Positions 20,122-27,773 of a stretch of DNA of 64,000 nt are shown one piece after another. Origin of the DNA: Brumicola pallidula DSM 14239 = ACAM 615. Its GTDB lineage: Bacteria > Pseudomonadota > Gammaproteobacteria > Enterobacterales > Alteromonadaceae. How positions within the stretch are numbered: position 1 is the first letter of the stretch; every line of letters begins with the position of its first letter. The notes under the pieces were generated by a model. It made no database searches, was not told where the DNA came from, and saw only the letters and a list, made by a program, of their open reading frames with translations. Where the stretch lies: the NCBI RefSeq assembly GCF_000428905.1, contig NZ_AUAV01000012.1, positions 62,001-126,000 on the forward strand. The letters are read 5' to 3'. The translations under genes were made by a program, and so were the position numbers.

Positions 20122-20913
20122 ATGAGTAATAAAAGTAAGCATATTCATCAAGCCGCTGCACTGATGCGAAGCCAGCATACAGGGCTTTTGTCGACGCATA
20201 GTGTGTCTATGCAGGGCTATCCTTTTGGCTCGGTTATGCCATTCTTAATGACGGAAGAAGGCAACTTAGTTGTTTATGCGTCCGATATTGCGCAACACTC
20301 TCGTAATATGCAAGAACACAACAAAGTGAGTTTATGTGTTTATGATGGCAAGCAAAGTGATAGTCAAGCAAGCGCTCGGGTCACCGTTTTAGGTACAGCC
20401 CAAGCGGATGCTGTTGACGCTCAGTTGCAAGAGCAGTACATGGCGGTGTTTCCGCAAGCGAAATCATATGTACAAGCGCATGATTTTAGGTTTTACTTAA
20501 TTAGTACCGTTCGCCTTCGTTATATTGGCGGGTTTGGTGAAATTTTTTGGTTTAGCCTAGACGATTGGCAAAGTCATATGTTTAACTTAGCTGCAAGTGC
20601 GCAGGGTGCCATAGAGCATATGCACGAAGATCATAGCGATGCTTTAGCGTTAATTGTTGCTCATCAGTTGCAGCGGCCCGTAATACAAGGTCAAGTAACG
20701 ATGCTTTCATGCTATCAACATGGCTTTCATTATTCGTGCACAACAGATCCAGCCACTGACAAAGACGCTACACACATTGGATTTATTTGTTTTAAGCAGC
20801 CGATTACCAAGGATCACGGCTTACGCCAGGCAATGGTTGTGTTGACTCAAGAAGCGAAAAAAAACGCCGAGTGCAGCAACGGTAAAACCGAAACTATGAG
20901 CAGTACAATTTAA
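20122..20913 (+). CDS. hugZ: HugZ-family heme oxygenase / heme utilisation protein
   Basis: A 263-residue protein with a split-barrel PNPOx-like FMN-binding fold (about 10-150; TGLLSTHSVSMQGYPFGS at the start) followed by a C-terminal region. That region opens with IEHMHEDHSDALALI, a conserved His-rich helix of HugZ/HutZ proteins. These bind heme and degrade it to release iron. The position behind hmuTUV supports this role. The gap of 74 bases from hmuV contains an AAGGAA ribosome site. Confidence 0.82.
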   Translation: MSNKSKHIHQAAALMRSQHTGLLSTHSVSMQGYPFGSVMPFLMTEEGNLVVYASDIAQHSRNMQEHNKVSLCVYDGKQSDSQASARVTVLGTAQADAVDAQLQEQYMAVFPQAKSYVQAHDFRFYLISTVRLRYIGGFGEIFWFSLDDWQSHMFNLAASAQGAIEHMHEDHSDALALIVAHQLQRPVIQGQVTMLSCYQHGFHYSCTTDPATDKDATHIGFICFKQPITKDHGLRQAMVVLTQEAKKNAECSNGKTETMSSTI

Positions 20914-20949
20914 CATTCGTAAACAACTGACCGTTATGAGGGAATTAGC

Positions 20950-21345
20950 ATGCACAAATATCCACAGAATCGACAGAACTTACTAAGTCCTAAACGCTCA
21001 CTAGATATTATTGAAACCCGTATCCGTGGTGGTATAGAGCATAATAATCCACCATTAGTTAATATTTATCTTTTACAAATTGCAGACTTAGCAGCAGCAA
21101 AAACAGCCTCAAGCGCTAGATTTGTTATCGCAAGCAGGGCGTTTCAACTTCTTTACGACACTATTGCGGATGAGTCGGTTGAAGTGCATTGGCGCGTGCT
21201 ATGTCTCGATAAAATTAATTTACCCCTGCAGTTGATGAAAAAAAGCTGCCACGGCACTCGGCTTCAGCAGCAGTATCGTCATCTACAATACAAATTAACA
21301 TTGCTCTACATCAAAAGTTACTTTCTACTGAATAACCCTGACTAA
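20950..21345 (+). CDS. Small helical protein at the end of the heme operon
   Basis: A 131-residue, mainly helical, basic protein without membrane segments. I do not recognise a named family. A strong ribosome site (GAGGGA) precedes the ATG, and the gene follows hugZ by 36 bases, so it is probably co-transcribed. Its central part (IYLLQIADLAAA, the Arg-rich helix, then HWRVLCLDKI) resembles the 117-residue product at 30463-30816 by eye. Both may belong to one small helical-bundle family. A heme- or iron-related role is suggested only by position. Confidence 0.6.
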   Translation: MHKYPQNRQNLLSPKRSLDIIETRIRGGIEHNNPPLVNIYLLQIADLAAAKTASSARFVIASRAFQLLYDTIADESVEVHWRVLCLDKINLPLQLMKKSCHGTRLQQQYRHLQYKLTLLYIKSYFLLNNPD

Positions 21346-21351
21346 CGCTAA

Positions 21352-21368
21352 CCCGCTTTACCTGCGGG
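21352..21368. terminator. Weak hairpin between convergent genes
   Basis: CCCGC (21352-21356) and GCGGG (21364-21368) form a five-pair stem with a seven-base loop, between the convergent heme operon and the small gene at 21391. The U-tract is poor. Confidence 0.35.
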
Positions 21369-21390
21369 ACCTGAAAATAGGCTATCAAAA

Positions 21391-21645
21391 TCACCCAAAT
21401 CTCTTTTTTAACATTAGTTGCAGAATATCTTTTTCTCGGGTTAACCGACTTAGCTGCGAATTGTCAGCGGCCGTAAGCTGCGGTTTATCATTTAGTTCTT
21501 TTATTAGATCTATAAAGCTCTGCAAACTTAAGCCGGCTACCTGCGCCACAATGGGATCATTATCTTTACACGGAATATCGCATTTGGCTGTAGGGGTGGT
21601 GATTGCAAATGTATTGTCGAATGCCTTGAGTAAGCCAGTAATCAT
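21391..21645 (-). CDS. Short protein with nickel-SOD-like N-terminal hook
   Basis: An 84-residue protein. Residues about 20-31 read KCDIPCKDNDP followed by IVAQVAGLSLQSFIDLI, which parallels the nickel superoxide dismutase hook HCDxPCGxYDPxxAQ and its first helix. Cys2, Asp3, Pro5, Cys6, Asp10 and Pro11 of that hook are kept, but His1 is Lys and Tyr9 is Asn. The protein ends after the second helix, so the C-terminal helices of NiSOD (usually about 140-160 residues) are absent. No frameshifted remainder fits in the 46 bases downstream. The ribosome site is AAGGAAC. It follows the gene at 21747 and probably shares its Fur-type promoter. A metal-binding or regulatory role is inferred. Confidence 0.6.
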   Translation of the reverse strand: MITGLLKAFDNTFAITTPTAKCDIPCKDNDPIVAQVAGLSLQSFIDLIKELNDKPQLTAADNSQLSRLTREKDILQLMLKKRFG

Positions 21646-21746
21646 AATTGTTCCTTATTGTCGTTAAATGAACTGTAAAGTCTTTGTAGTAGAGATTGAT
21701 TCGACTGATTAGTGCTTGAACTGTTGAGCTGACACTGACTGTTTTG

Positions 21747-22145
21747 TCAGATGGTATTGTGGTGTAGTTGTCTAAATCTTAGTAAGGCAATCTTGGCTCT
21801 GCACTTACCCCATCTTAATGCCTCTTCTTGCGCGTCAGATTGCTCGTTGAGCAATAACGCATTAATAATATTGTGCGCTTTAGCTAACTCGTTTTCACTT
21901 AAGTTATGTTCGTCTTGTTGGGCATATAATTCAGCTAAATTATGAAAACTAGCGAGCAGTGCAGCAACAGCTGCTCTTCCTGAATTGACCATATTGATAA
22001 GTGTAATCGCTTCGCAAATCGCGATTTCATAATGTTCAATAGAACGCGTAATTTGTTTTTTGTCGAAATATAAATTACCCGCTAAGGTATGACGCTTCCA
22101 AGGGGTAAAACGCGGATCTTGATTAATATTTTTATCCTGTTCCAT
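21747..22145 (-). CDS. Small TPR-like helical protein, Fur-type promoter
   Basis: A 132-residue helical protein (MEQDKNINQ start) with a repeat-like pattern: WKRHTLAGNLYFDKKQITRSIEHYEIAI, here split by Gly, and LASFHNLAELYAQQDEH, similar to tetratricopeptide helices of the DUF2753-like group. The ATG at 22145 is preferred over upstream in-frame starts: GGAGAG lies six bases before it, and the longer frame would begin inside a 51-bp palindrome (22196-22246). It is upstream of the NiSOD-hook gene (101-bp gap), probably in one transcript. Likely iron-regulated. Molecular function is unknown. Confidence 0.6.
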   Translation of the reverse strand: MEQDKNINQDPRFTPWKRHTLAGNLYFDKKQITRSIEHYEIAICEAITLINMVNSGRAAVAALLASFHNLAELYAQQDEHNLSENELAKAHNIINALLLNEQSDAQEEALRWGKCRAKIALLRFRQLHHNTI

Positions 22146-22195
22146 GTAATCTCTCCAATAACTGTATAGCAAAAATGAGCTACCAACATAGTAAC

Positions 22196-22246
22196 GTAAA
22201 ACCACATAAATGCAAATGATAATCATTTGTATTTATGTGGTTTTAC
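22196..22246. promoter_or_regulatory. 51-bp near-perfect palindrome with Fur-box core
   Basis: Centred on 22221, 24 of 25 base pairs match; the only mismatch pairs 22212 with 22230. The core AAATGATAATCATTT fits the Fur consensus. It lies about 50 bases upstream of the start of the TPR-like gene. The arms extend far beyond a single 19-bp Fur site, so it could bind more than one dimer or form a cruciform/hairpin. Confidence 0.85.
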
Positions 22247-22470
22247 CATAGTCTATTATTGTGGTTATTTATTGAATTACGGGCACTGTGAAAATAACGT
22301 AAATTATTTTGCCTGTACGCACGCGCCTACATATAAAAATAGAGACTGTCACTGCAGAGCCCGCAAGTGTCAGTCAAAGGTTTGGTTTAGAGATTTTTTC
22401 CAGCGCCGATAGATATCAACTTAAGTCAGATTTAGGTGGATGTGTAGCAGTAATATTATGATACTCGATT

Positions 22471-22491
22471 GGCAGAACTTGACGTTCTGCC
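22471..22491 (-). terminator. Hairpin downstream of azurin gene
   Basis: GGCAGAAC (22471-22478) and GTTCTGCC (22484-22491) form a perfect eight-pair stem with a five-base loop, 12 bases after the azurin stop. No U-tract follows, so termination is tentative. Confidence 0.45.
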
Positions 22492-22502
22492 GTCTCATCT
22501 GC

Positions 22503-22955
22503 CTACTCAATTATTGTGAATTTCCCCTTCATCATTGCAAAATGACCCACAAAGGAACAGAAAAAAGTATAGTCGCCTCCTACGTTCAGATCACTAAGAT
22601 TGAATGAAACACTGTCACTTTCGCCTCCGCCAATAATTTTTGTACTAGCAATTACTCTGGGGTCACCTGATTTTAAATATTGATTTTCAAGTCCAGCACT
22701 CCAGCCATCTTGTGCTGTTGCTTGCGCATTTTCGGTAGTAGAAAGCACCCAGTTATGGCCCATCGCATTGCGAGGAAATGAGCCGGTGTGCGTTAAATTA
22801 ATCGTAACCGTCTTGCAGGCCGTTGCAGACACTTCAAGTGCTGTAGGAACAAAATTCATATTGTCACCTACTTTAACTTCAATGTTGCAGGAGTCTGCAT
22901 ATACGTTTGAGGGAATGAGTATTAGCAGCAAACAACTACAGTATAAAAATTTCAT
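22503..22955 (-). CDS. azu: Azurin (type I blue copper protein)
   Basis: A 150-residue protein with a signal peptide ending at VYADS, so periplasmic. The cupredoxin fold carries all type I copper ligands: Gly-His in MGHNWVLS, then Cys, His and Met in FFCSFVGHFAMMKG. Two further Cys (the N-terminal SCNI and TACKT) match the azurin disulfide. The ATG at 22955 is chosen because the signal peptide begins there; upstream in-frame starts add 18 residues before it. It is an electron carrier, for example to cytochrome c peroxidase or oxidases. A Fur-like site lies about 57 bases upstream, linking it to the iron block. Confidence 0.9.
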   Translation of the reverse strand: MKFLYCSCLLLILIPSNVYADSCNIEVKVGDNMNFVPTALEVSATACKTVTINLTHTGSFPRNAMGHNWVLSTTENAQATAQDGWSAGLENQYLKSGDPRVIASTKIIGGGESDSVSFNLSDLNVGGDYTFFCSFVGHFAMMKGKFTIIE

Positions 22956-23011
22956 TAGTCTAACCCTTATTAAAAAAACGACTATGACATTAAAATCACC
23001 CAAATACAAAT

Positions 23012-23030
23012 AGTAACAATTATCATTACG
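23012..23030. promoter_or_regulatory. Probable Fur box upstream of azurin
   Basis: On the minus strand the 19 bases read CGTAATGATAATTGTTACT; 13 of 19 positions match the Fur consensus GATAATGATAATCATTATC, including an unbroken AATGATAAT. It lies 57-75 bases upstream of the azurin ATG. Confidence 0.5.
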
Positions 23031-23234
23031 GTTAATTTAGTAACCTAGTCATACTTAGACTTTAAAAAATCGACCCAATATTAAGATGGTTTTAAAATAT
23101 AATATAAGAATATTTTGAGCGGGAAATATGAATTTTTTATTATGTTTGTAATTGATGGCATAACCGTCATATTTCTGATTAGAAAGAGTAGTAACGTTAA
23201 GAATTGAGTTTCAATTTTCGCCGAGTCAATATTG

Positions 23235-23924
23235 ATGAATAAACCGTTGCACCAAGATCAGCTATCTTTTGTTACGCCTTACATTAAGAAAAGTGCTACT
23301 AAGTCATTTCACACACAAGCAAGCAAAAATCAACTTTCCGATAGTCAATCGATTGATACCTTATTCCGTGACCATTGGCTTGATGTGTGTCGTTTGCTAC
23401 ATAAAAGTTATGGCTCGGGTCCTCCAGAGCCTGAAGATGTGGCTCAAGAAGCCTTTAGTCAATTTGCCCAAATGAAAAACATAACAGAGGTTAAAAATCC
23501 CAAAGCATACATAATAAAAATAGCCATAAATATCACCCTAAAGTCCATCGGCAAACTGTGTAAAGTTCGAGAATTTATTATAGAACAAGTAGACCTCGAA
23601 GATGTTCAATTAAACGAGATATGCCCCGAAACCATCTTACAAGGCGAGCAACGTGTTACCGCCATGCAAAAAGCAATTGACAAACTTAGCAGCAAACAAC
23701 GTGATGTTTTGATGTACGTCCGAATTAAAGGACAAACTTACGCGCAAATATCTGCTCAAACAGGATGGAGTATTGCTGATATATGCCGTCAACTGAATGA
23801 AGCAATGGCGATTTTAGAAAGCATCGACCAACAAGTCCAAGGCACCAGCGTCAGCGCTGAAGACTCGGTCAACGAACCTGACTTTTCACTCCCTGATAAC
23901 AACACAAATGAGTGGAAATTATGA
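23235..23924 (+). CDS. ECF sigma factor, FecI-like
   Basis: A 229-residue sigma-70 family factor of ECF type. Region 2 covers about 40-105 (LFRDHWLDVCRLL, then PEPEDVAQEAFSQFAQM), and region 4 about 150-200 (AIDKLSSKQRDVLMYVRIKGQTYAQISAQTGWSIADI read in parts). A 35-residue N-terminal and a short acidic C-terminal extension are present. The ATG at 23235 follows a TTG that could also be a start. The stop overlaps the FecR start as ATGA, and a TonB receptor with an STN domain follows, the classical FecI-FecR-FecA order. It should direct RNA polymerase to the receptor promoter when the substrate is present. Confidence 0.88.
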   Translation: MNKPLHQDQLSFVTPYIKKSATKSFHTQASKNQLSDSQSIDTLFRDHWLDVCRLLHKSYGSGPPEPEDVAQEAFSQFAQMKNITEVKNPKAYIIKIAINITLKSIGKLCKVREFIIEQVDLEDVQLNEICPETILQGEQRVTAMQKAIDKLSSKQRDVLMYVRIKGQTYAQISAQTGWSIADICRQLNEAMAILESIDQQVQGTSVSAEDSVNEPDFSLPDNNTNEWKL

Positions 23925-25000
23925 CCCACAAAACGAATGAATTTATGATCGATGAAGCTAGTAAAAATAAAAAGAGTCAAGACGCTCAAGACACTCCTCA
24001 GGCTCAGGCAAGAAAATGGCTAACTGAGTTATATGCCGGCAACAGCGACGCTAAAAAGCGCGAAAAATTTATTTTATGGCTCAATAGCAATGAGGCGAAT
24101 GGTCATGCATTTAGGCATAGCCTGCAGGTTTGGAAAACGATCGGCATGACGGACTCTGCGGTGGACTGGTTAGAACAACATGTGGATCGAGATCCGGTCA
24201 TTGTGCTCCCTCCCAAGCCTAAACCCAAATTCAAACACCGCCTAGCAAAATCGCCAATGTGGTTAAGCAGTATCGCGGCTAGTATTATTTTAATAGTCCT
24301 CATCGCTGTATATCACAGCCCAAGGACCCTTGAAATAACGCCTCCGGCAATCGCGTTTAATTCACCCATTGGCCAAAATCGTAGTATTACCTTGAGTGAC
24401 GGCTCGGATGTAATACTAGCAGGAAATTCAAGTATTTTAGTTGATATAAGTAAAGATACTCGGCGCATTATCCTGCAAAAAGGTGGTGCCTATTTTGACG
24501 TTAGTCATGACCCTAGTCGCCTATTTTCAGTTACCGCGGAACATTTGCAAGTGCGTGTGCGCGGCACCGCGTTTGCAGTGAAGCATAGCGCAGACGATGC
24601 AATCAAAGTGTCGGTGCAACGAGGTTTAGTTGAGGTAGTAGATTTACCTGAACAGGGCACAACAGATGAACAGATGTTGCAGTTGCGTGCCAACGAACAA
24701 GTGCGTGCGGCCTTTAACGGAACGTTTATCACGAAGGTCACTCAATTTAACAATGAAACAGAGTTCTCTTGGCTCAGTGGCCGCCTCATTTACGATGACA
24801 TCCCCTTAAAGACCGTAGTCATTGATATAAACCGTTACGCCAAAAAACCGGTTGTAATATTAGATGAGAGCATTAATGACTTAGCGGTTACTGCTTCTTT
24901 TACCTTTTACCAAATAGATCAAGCACTCGATGGATTGGCTGCAGCCTATCCGATTATCTTGATCGAAGAGAACGAGCGCAAGGTGCTGGCTAAAAAGTGA
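23921..25000 (+). CDS. FecR-family transmembrane anti-sigma/sensor protein
   Basis: A 359-residue protein. The cytoplasmic N-terminal domain (DUF4880-like, ARKWLTELYAGN through HAFRHSLQVWKTIG) is followed by one membrane helix (SSIAASIILIVLIAVY, about 110-126). The periplasmic FecR domain (FNSPIGQNRSITLSDGSDV through RGTAFAVKH) and a C-terminal STN-like segment come next. The ATG overlaps the sigma-factor stop (ATGA); an upstream in-frame GTG at 23912 is less likely. It should sense the loaded TonB receptor across the periplasm and control the sigma factor. Confidence 0.88.
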   Translation: MTHKTNEFMIDEASKNKKSQDAQDTPQAQARKWLTELYAGNSDAKKREKFILWLNSNEANGHAFRHSLQVWKTIGMTDSAVDWLEQHVDRDPVIVLPPKPKPKFKHRLAKSPMWLSSIAASIILIVLIAVYHSPRTLEITPPAIAFNSPIGQNRSITLSDGSDVILAGNSSILVDISKDTRRIILQKGGAYFDVSHDPSRLFSVTAEHLQVRVRGTAFAVKHSADDAIKVSVQRGLVEVVDLPEQGTTDEQMLQLRANEQVRAAFNGTFITKVTQFNNETEFSWLSGRLIYDDIPLKTVVIDINRYAKKPVVILDESINDLAVTASFTFYQIDQALDGLAAAYPIILIEENERKVLAKK

Positions 25001-25046
25001 GCCCTAATGTTGATGGGAATAACTTCACCGAATAGAAAAGGGCTGT

Positions 25047-25076
25047 TGTGTGAAGGTTTTGTGAAACCGTCACACA
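25047..25076 (+). promoter_or_regulatory. Strong stem-loop between fecR and receptor gene
   Basis: TGTGTGA pairs with TCACACA and GGTTT with AAACC around one mismatch and a four-base loop, giving 12 pairs. It lies between the FecR stop (25000) and the receptor start (25144). It lacks a U-tract and may act as a partial terminator, RNA-stability element or operator for the receptor. Confidence 0.4.
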
Positions 25077-25143
25077 CACTGAAAAAATTGACGCCAATAT
25101 GACTCTTATAACGAACCCACATTAATCTATTGGAATATACATC

Positions 25144-27630
25144 GTGAAAAAATTGAGTCGTTCAATCAAATTAGCCCTATTTGCAGGGGTATTTACCTGC
25201 CTTACGCCGCTACATGTTTTCGCACAGCAAGCCGAGGTTAATATTGCTATTCAACCGCTTGGGCAAGCTTTGAATGAACTTTCTGAGCAAACGGGTATTG
25301 TGATCATTGCTCCTAGCCGCCTTGTTGAAGGTAAAATAGCCGTAGCTACTACCGGTAAATTGTCGGCTATTGAAGCGGTGGAGCAATTAATTGAAGGCAG
25401 CGGATTGAAAGCGCACAAACAGCCTAGTGGCGCCATTATTATTAAAAAAGCTGATGTTATTTCGTCAAGCATTAAACGAGCATCAGATTATCAAGCGCCT
25501 ATGGATGAGGTTCTTGTGACTGGATTAAAGCGAGAAAGCAGCTTGCAAGATACGCCTGTCGCAATATCTGTCTTAGGCGGCGATGAATTAAAGGCCCTCG
25601 GAGTCAGCGATTTCACAGACTTAATTGGTAGCTTATCGGGCGTTTCAATTAACTCGGCCTTTGGTGGCCCTGAAAATAGTTTTATTACTATTCGTGGTAT
25701 TGGTGGTGCGGATGACTACAAACCCAATGGTAATCCTTCGGTGGCGCTGCATGTAGATGGTGTTTACCAGACCTCTAATGCTTACTTGAGCATGCCGCTT
25801 TTTGATTTAGAGCGTATCGAGGTACTCAAAGGCCCTCAGGGTACCCTATATGGCCGCAACACAACTGCCGGCACAATTAATGCCATTACACGTGGCCCCG
25901 GTGACAGTTTAAACGGCTATGCAGATATTGAATATGGGTCTTACGATTTTGTTTCTGGCAGCGCTGCGGTTGGCGGTCCTGTCTCAGATAGCCTCGGTAT
26001 TCGCGTTGCAGTATTGATAAAGCAAGGTGGCGGCTTTATGGATGGTGCCGGAGCAGGTAGTTTTGCCGGATTTGTACCCGAAGGTGGCGAAGGTATCGTG
26101 CCAGCTGTAGCCGACCCAGGTAAACGCGGTGGTTTTGGTGACGCAAACTTATTTGCTTTTCGTGGCACTGGCGTTTACGACTTTACTGATGTGACGTCAC
26201 TGACATTACGTTATTTCGTCAGCCAAGATAGGGGGGACACCCGCCAATATGATCGCGTGGCTTTTGCAGATGACAAGCCCTCACGTAACGCAGGTGAGAA
26301 CAGCGACCCTTATGAATTTTATGCGAGTGAATATTACTCCCATGAAATTGATGTAAGTGGATTTTCAGGCGATTTTAGCCATCAGGTAAATCTCAACTTG
26401 AACTTAGATATTCTGTTCGCATTACAAAATAGTGAGCGCAATGTTAGCGGTAATGGCGACGGTACTTCATTCCCACGTTTTCAATACAACTTTGACGATA
26501 AGCTTGATCAAACCTCATTAGAAATTCGCTTAAGTGATTCAACGGGTGGAGAGTTTGACTGGATTGCGGGGGCGTTTTTTATTAACGACTCAGTAGATTT
26601 TACTAGCAACTGGACGAGCTATGCCGTGTTGTCTCAATACAGTTCGCCTTATAACCAACGCCGAACCAGTGTTGCCACCTTCGGTAACCTTGATTGGAAT
26701 ATCTCAAACGATTTGGTCGTCACGGGTGGCCTGCGTTACACCAAAGATAGCGCTAAGTTTCGTGGTCAAAACATCGATTCCGATCCGTGGGGATTATCTG
26801 TATTTGAAACAACCTTTAATACCAAGGCAAATTTTTCGTGGGATCGTGAATTTGATGACAGTAATTTATCAGGAAAGTTAGCTCTTCAATATTTTGTGAA
26901 CGATAACTTCAACGTATTTACGTCGGTGAGCAATGCTTATCGTGGCGGTGGTTTTGACGGTACTTCGATCTTTTCAGAAGAAGAAACATTTCCGTTTGAA
27001 TCAGAACAAGTGCTTGCTTATGAAGCCGGCGCACGTTTTGTCACCGACCGTCTTAACCTAACGTTTGACGTCTTTTCTTATGATTTTGAAGAGCTTCAGG
27101 CCACGGCTAGGCTATCAAATGACACTAACGGGAGAACCAACGTGGGGGAGGCAACAGTGCGCGGAGCTGAGGCATCTATCGCACTGACCTTATATGAAAC
27201 AAGCGGTCATAAAGTGACTTTTAATACAGCGGGCACCTATTTGGATACTGAAATCACCGAATTCTCTTCAAATCGGGTAAATGACGTTATCAATACGATT
27301 GGCGACCCACTGCCGGGCTCACCAGAGTGGAGCCAAACCGCGGCGATAAACTATCAAGCATCACTAAAAAACAACATCATGGTAAATGCGCGTATTAATT
27401 ACAGTTATCACGGTGAGGAATCGAATCGCCTCAACGCTGGTGAAGGCAACACCGCACCATCTTACGAATTACTGGGTGTAAGAGTAGATTTAACCTTGGC
27501 TAACGGCTTAAACCTATACGCCTATGGACGCAATATTACCGACGAAGTTTACTTCCTTGAACTGAACGGCGGCTCGCGTTTAGTGGGCGCACCTGCAACT
27601 TACGGAGCTGGTGTTAGTTATGCGTTCTAA
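25144..27630 (+). CDS. TonB-dependent transducer with STN signalling domain
   Basis: The 828-residue outer-membrane receptor has a signal peptide (to about 28). A secretin/TonB N-terminal (STN) domain follows (about 30-105; VNIAIQPLGQALNELSEQTG, GLKAHKQPSGAIII), typical of receptors that signal through FecR. Then come the plug with LERIEVLKGPQGTLYGRNTTAG near 225-245 and a barrel ending in GAGVSYAF. The start is GTG (25144). It completes the sigma-FecR-receptor module and is followed by a secreted phosphatase. The substrate may be an organophosphate or nucleotide, but that rests on position alone. Confidence 0.85.
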   Translation: MKKLSRSIKLALFAGVFTCLTPLHVFAQQAEVNIAIQPLGQALNELSEQTGIVIIAPSRLVEGKIAVATTGKLSAIEAVEQLIEGSGLKAHKQPSGAIIIKKADVISSSIKRASDYQAPMDEVLVTGLKRESSLQDTPVAISVLGGDELKALGVSDFTDLIGSLSGVSINSAFGGPENSFITIRGIGGADDYKPNGNPSVALHVDGVYQTSNAYLSMPLFDLERIEVLKGPQGTLYGRNTTAGTINAITRGPGDSLNGYADIEYGSYDFVSGSAAVGGPVSDSLGIRVAVLIKQGGGFMDGAGAGSFAGFVPEGGEGIVPAVADPGKRGGFGDANLFAFRGTGVYDFTDVTSLTLRYFVSQDRGDTRQYDRVAFADDKPSRNAGENSDPYEFYASEYYSHEIDVSGFSGDFSHQVNLNLNLDILFALQNSERNVSGNGDGTSFPRFQYNFDDKLDQTSLEIRLSDSTGGEFDWIAGAFFINDSVDFTSNWTSYAVLSQYSSPYNQRRTSVATFGNLDWNISNDLVVTGGLRYTKDSAKFRGQNIDSDPWGLSVFETTFNTKANFSWDREFDDSNLSGKLALQYFVNDNFNVFTSVSNAYRGGGFDGTSIFSEEETFPFESEQVLAYEAGARFVTDRLNLTFDVFSYDFEELQATARLSNDTNGRTNVGEATVRGAEASIALTLYETSGHKVTFNTAGTYLDTEITEFSSNRVNDVINTIGDPLPGSPEWSQTAAINYQASLKNNIMVNARINYSYHGEESNRLNAGEGNTAPSYELLGVRVDLTLANGLNLYAYGRNITDEVYFLELNGGSRLVGAPATYGAGVSYAF

Positions 27631-27681
27631 GCAATAATATTTACTTATACAGGAATAAAAAAGTGGGCTGAATAAACTTAT

Positions 27682-27714
27682 GCAAAACGTCATAGGTATG
27701 CTTTGACGTTTTGC
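27682..27714 (+). terminator. Hairpin after the TonB transducer gene
   Basis: GCAAAACGTC (27682-27691) and GACGTTTTGC (27705-27714) form a perfect 10-pair stem with a 13-base loop, about 50 bases after the receptor stop. No long U-run follows, so some read-through into the phosphatase gene is possible. Confidence 0.5.
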
Positions 27715-27720
27715 TATTAA

Positions 27721-27764
27721 GCCTTTTATTAAACCTTTTATTAAGCCTTTTATTAAACCTTTTA
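27721..27764 (+). repeat. Tandem repeat in phosphatase leader
   Basis: A 24-base unit made of two alternating 12-mers (GCCTTTTATTAA, ACCTTTTATTAA) is repeated almost twice, ending at the ribosome site of the phosphatase gene. Read as protein it would give a Leu-rich run, but this lies upstream of the true start. Confidence 0.8.
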
Positions 27765-27773
27765 GGAATACTC

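Noticed and set aside
22146-22226. N-terminal extension of the TPR-like protein starting inside the palindrome.
   Set aside because: The frame would start within the Fur-type palindrome, while a good ribosome site precedes ATG 22145.
22227-22412. Plus-strand 61-codon frame to the right of the 51-bp palindrome.
   Set aside because: It starts inside the palindrome, lacks a ribosome site and has an unusual Cys/Tyr-rich composition without recognisable features.
27711-27773. Leu-rich N-terminal extension of the phosphatase.
   Set aside because: It is the translation of a 24-bp tandem repeat upstream of the ribosome site; the signal peptide begins at 27774.
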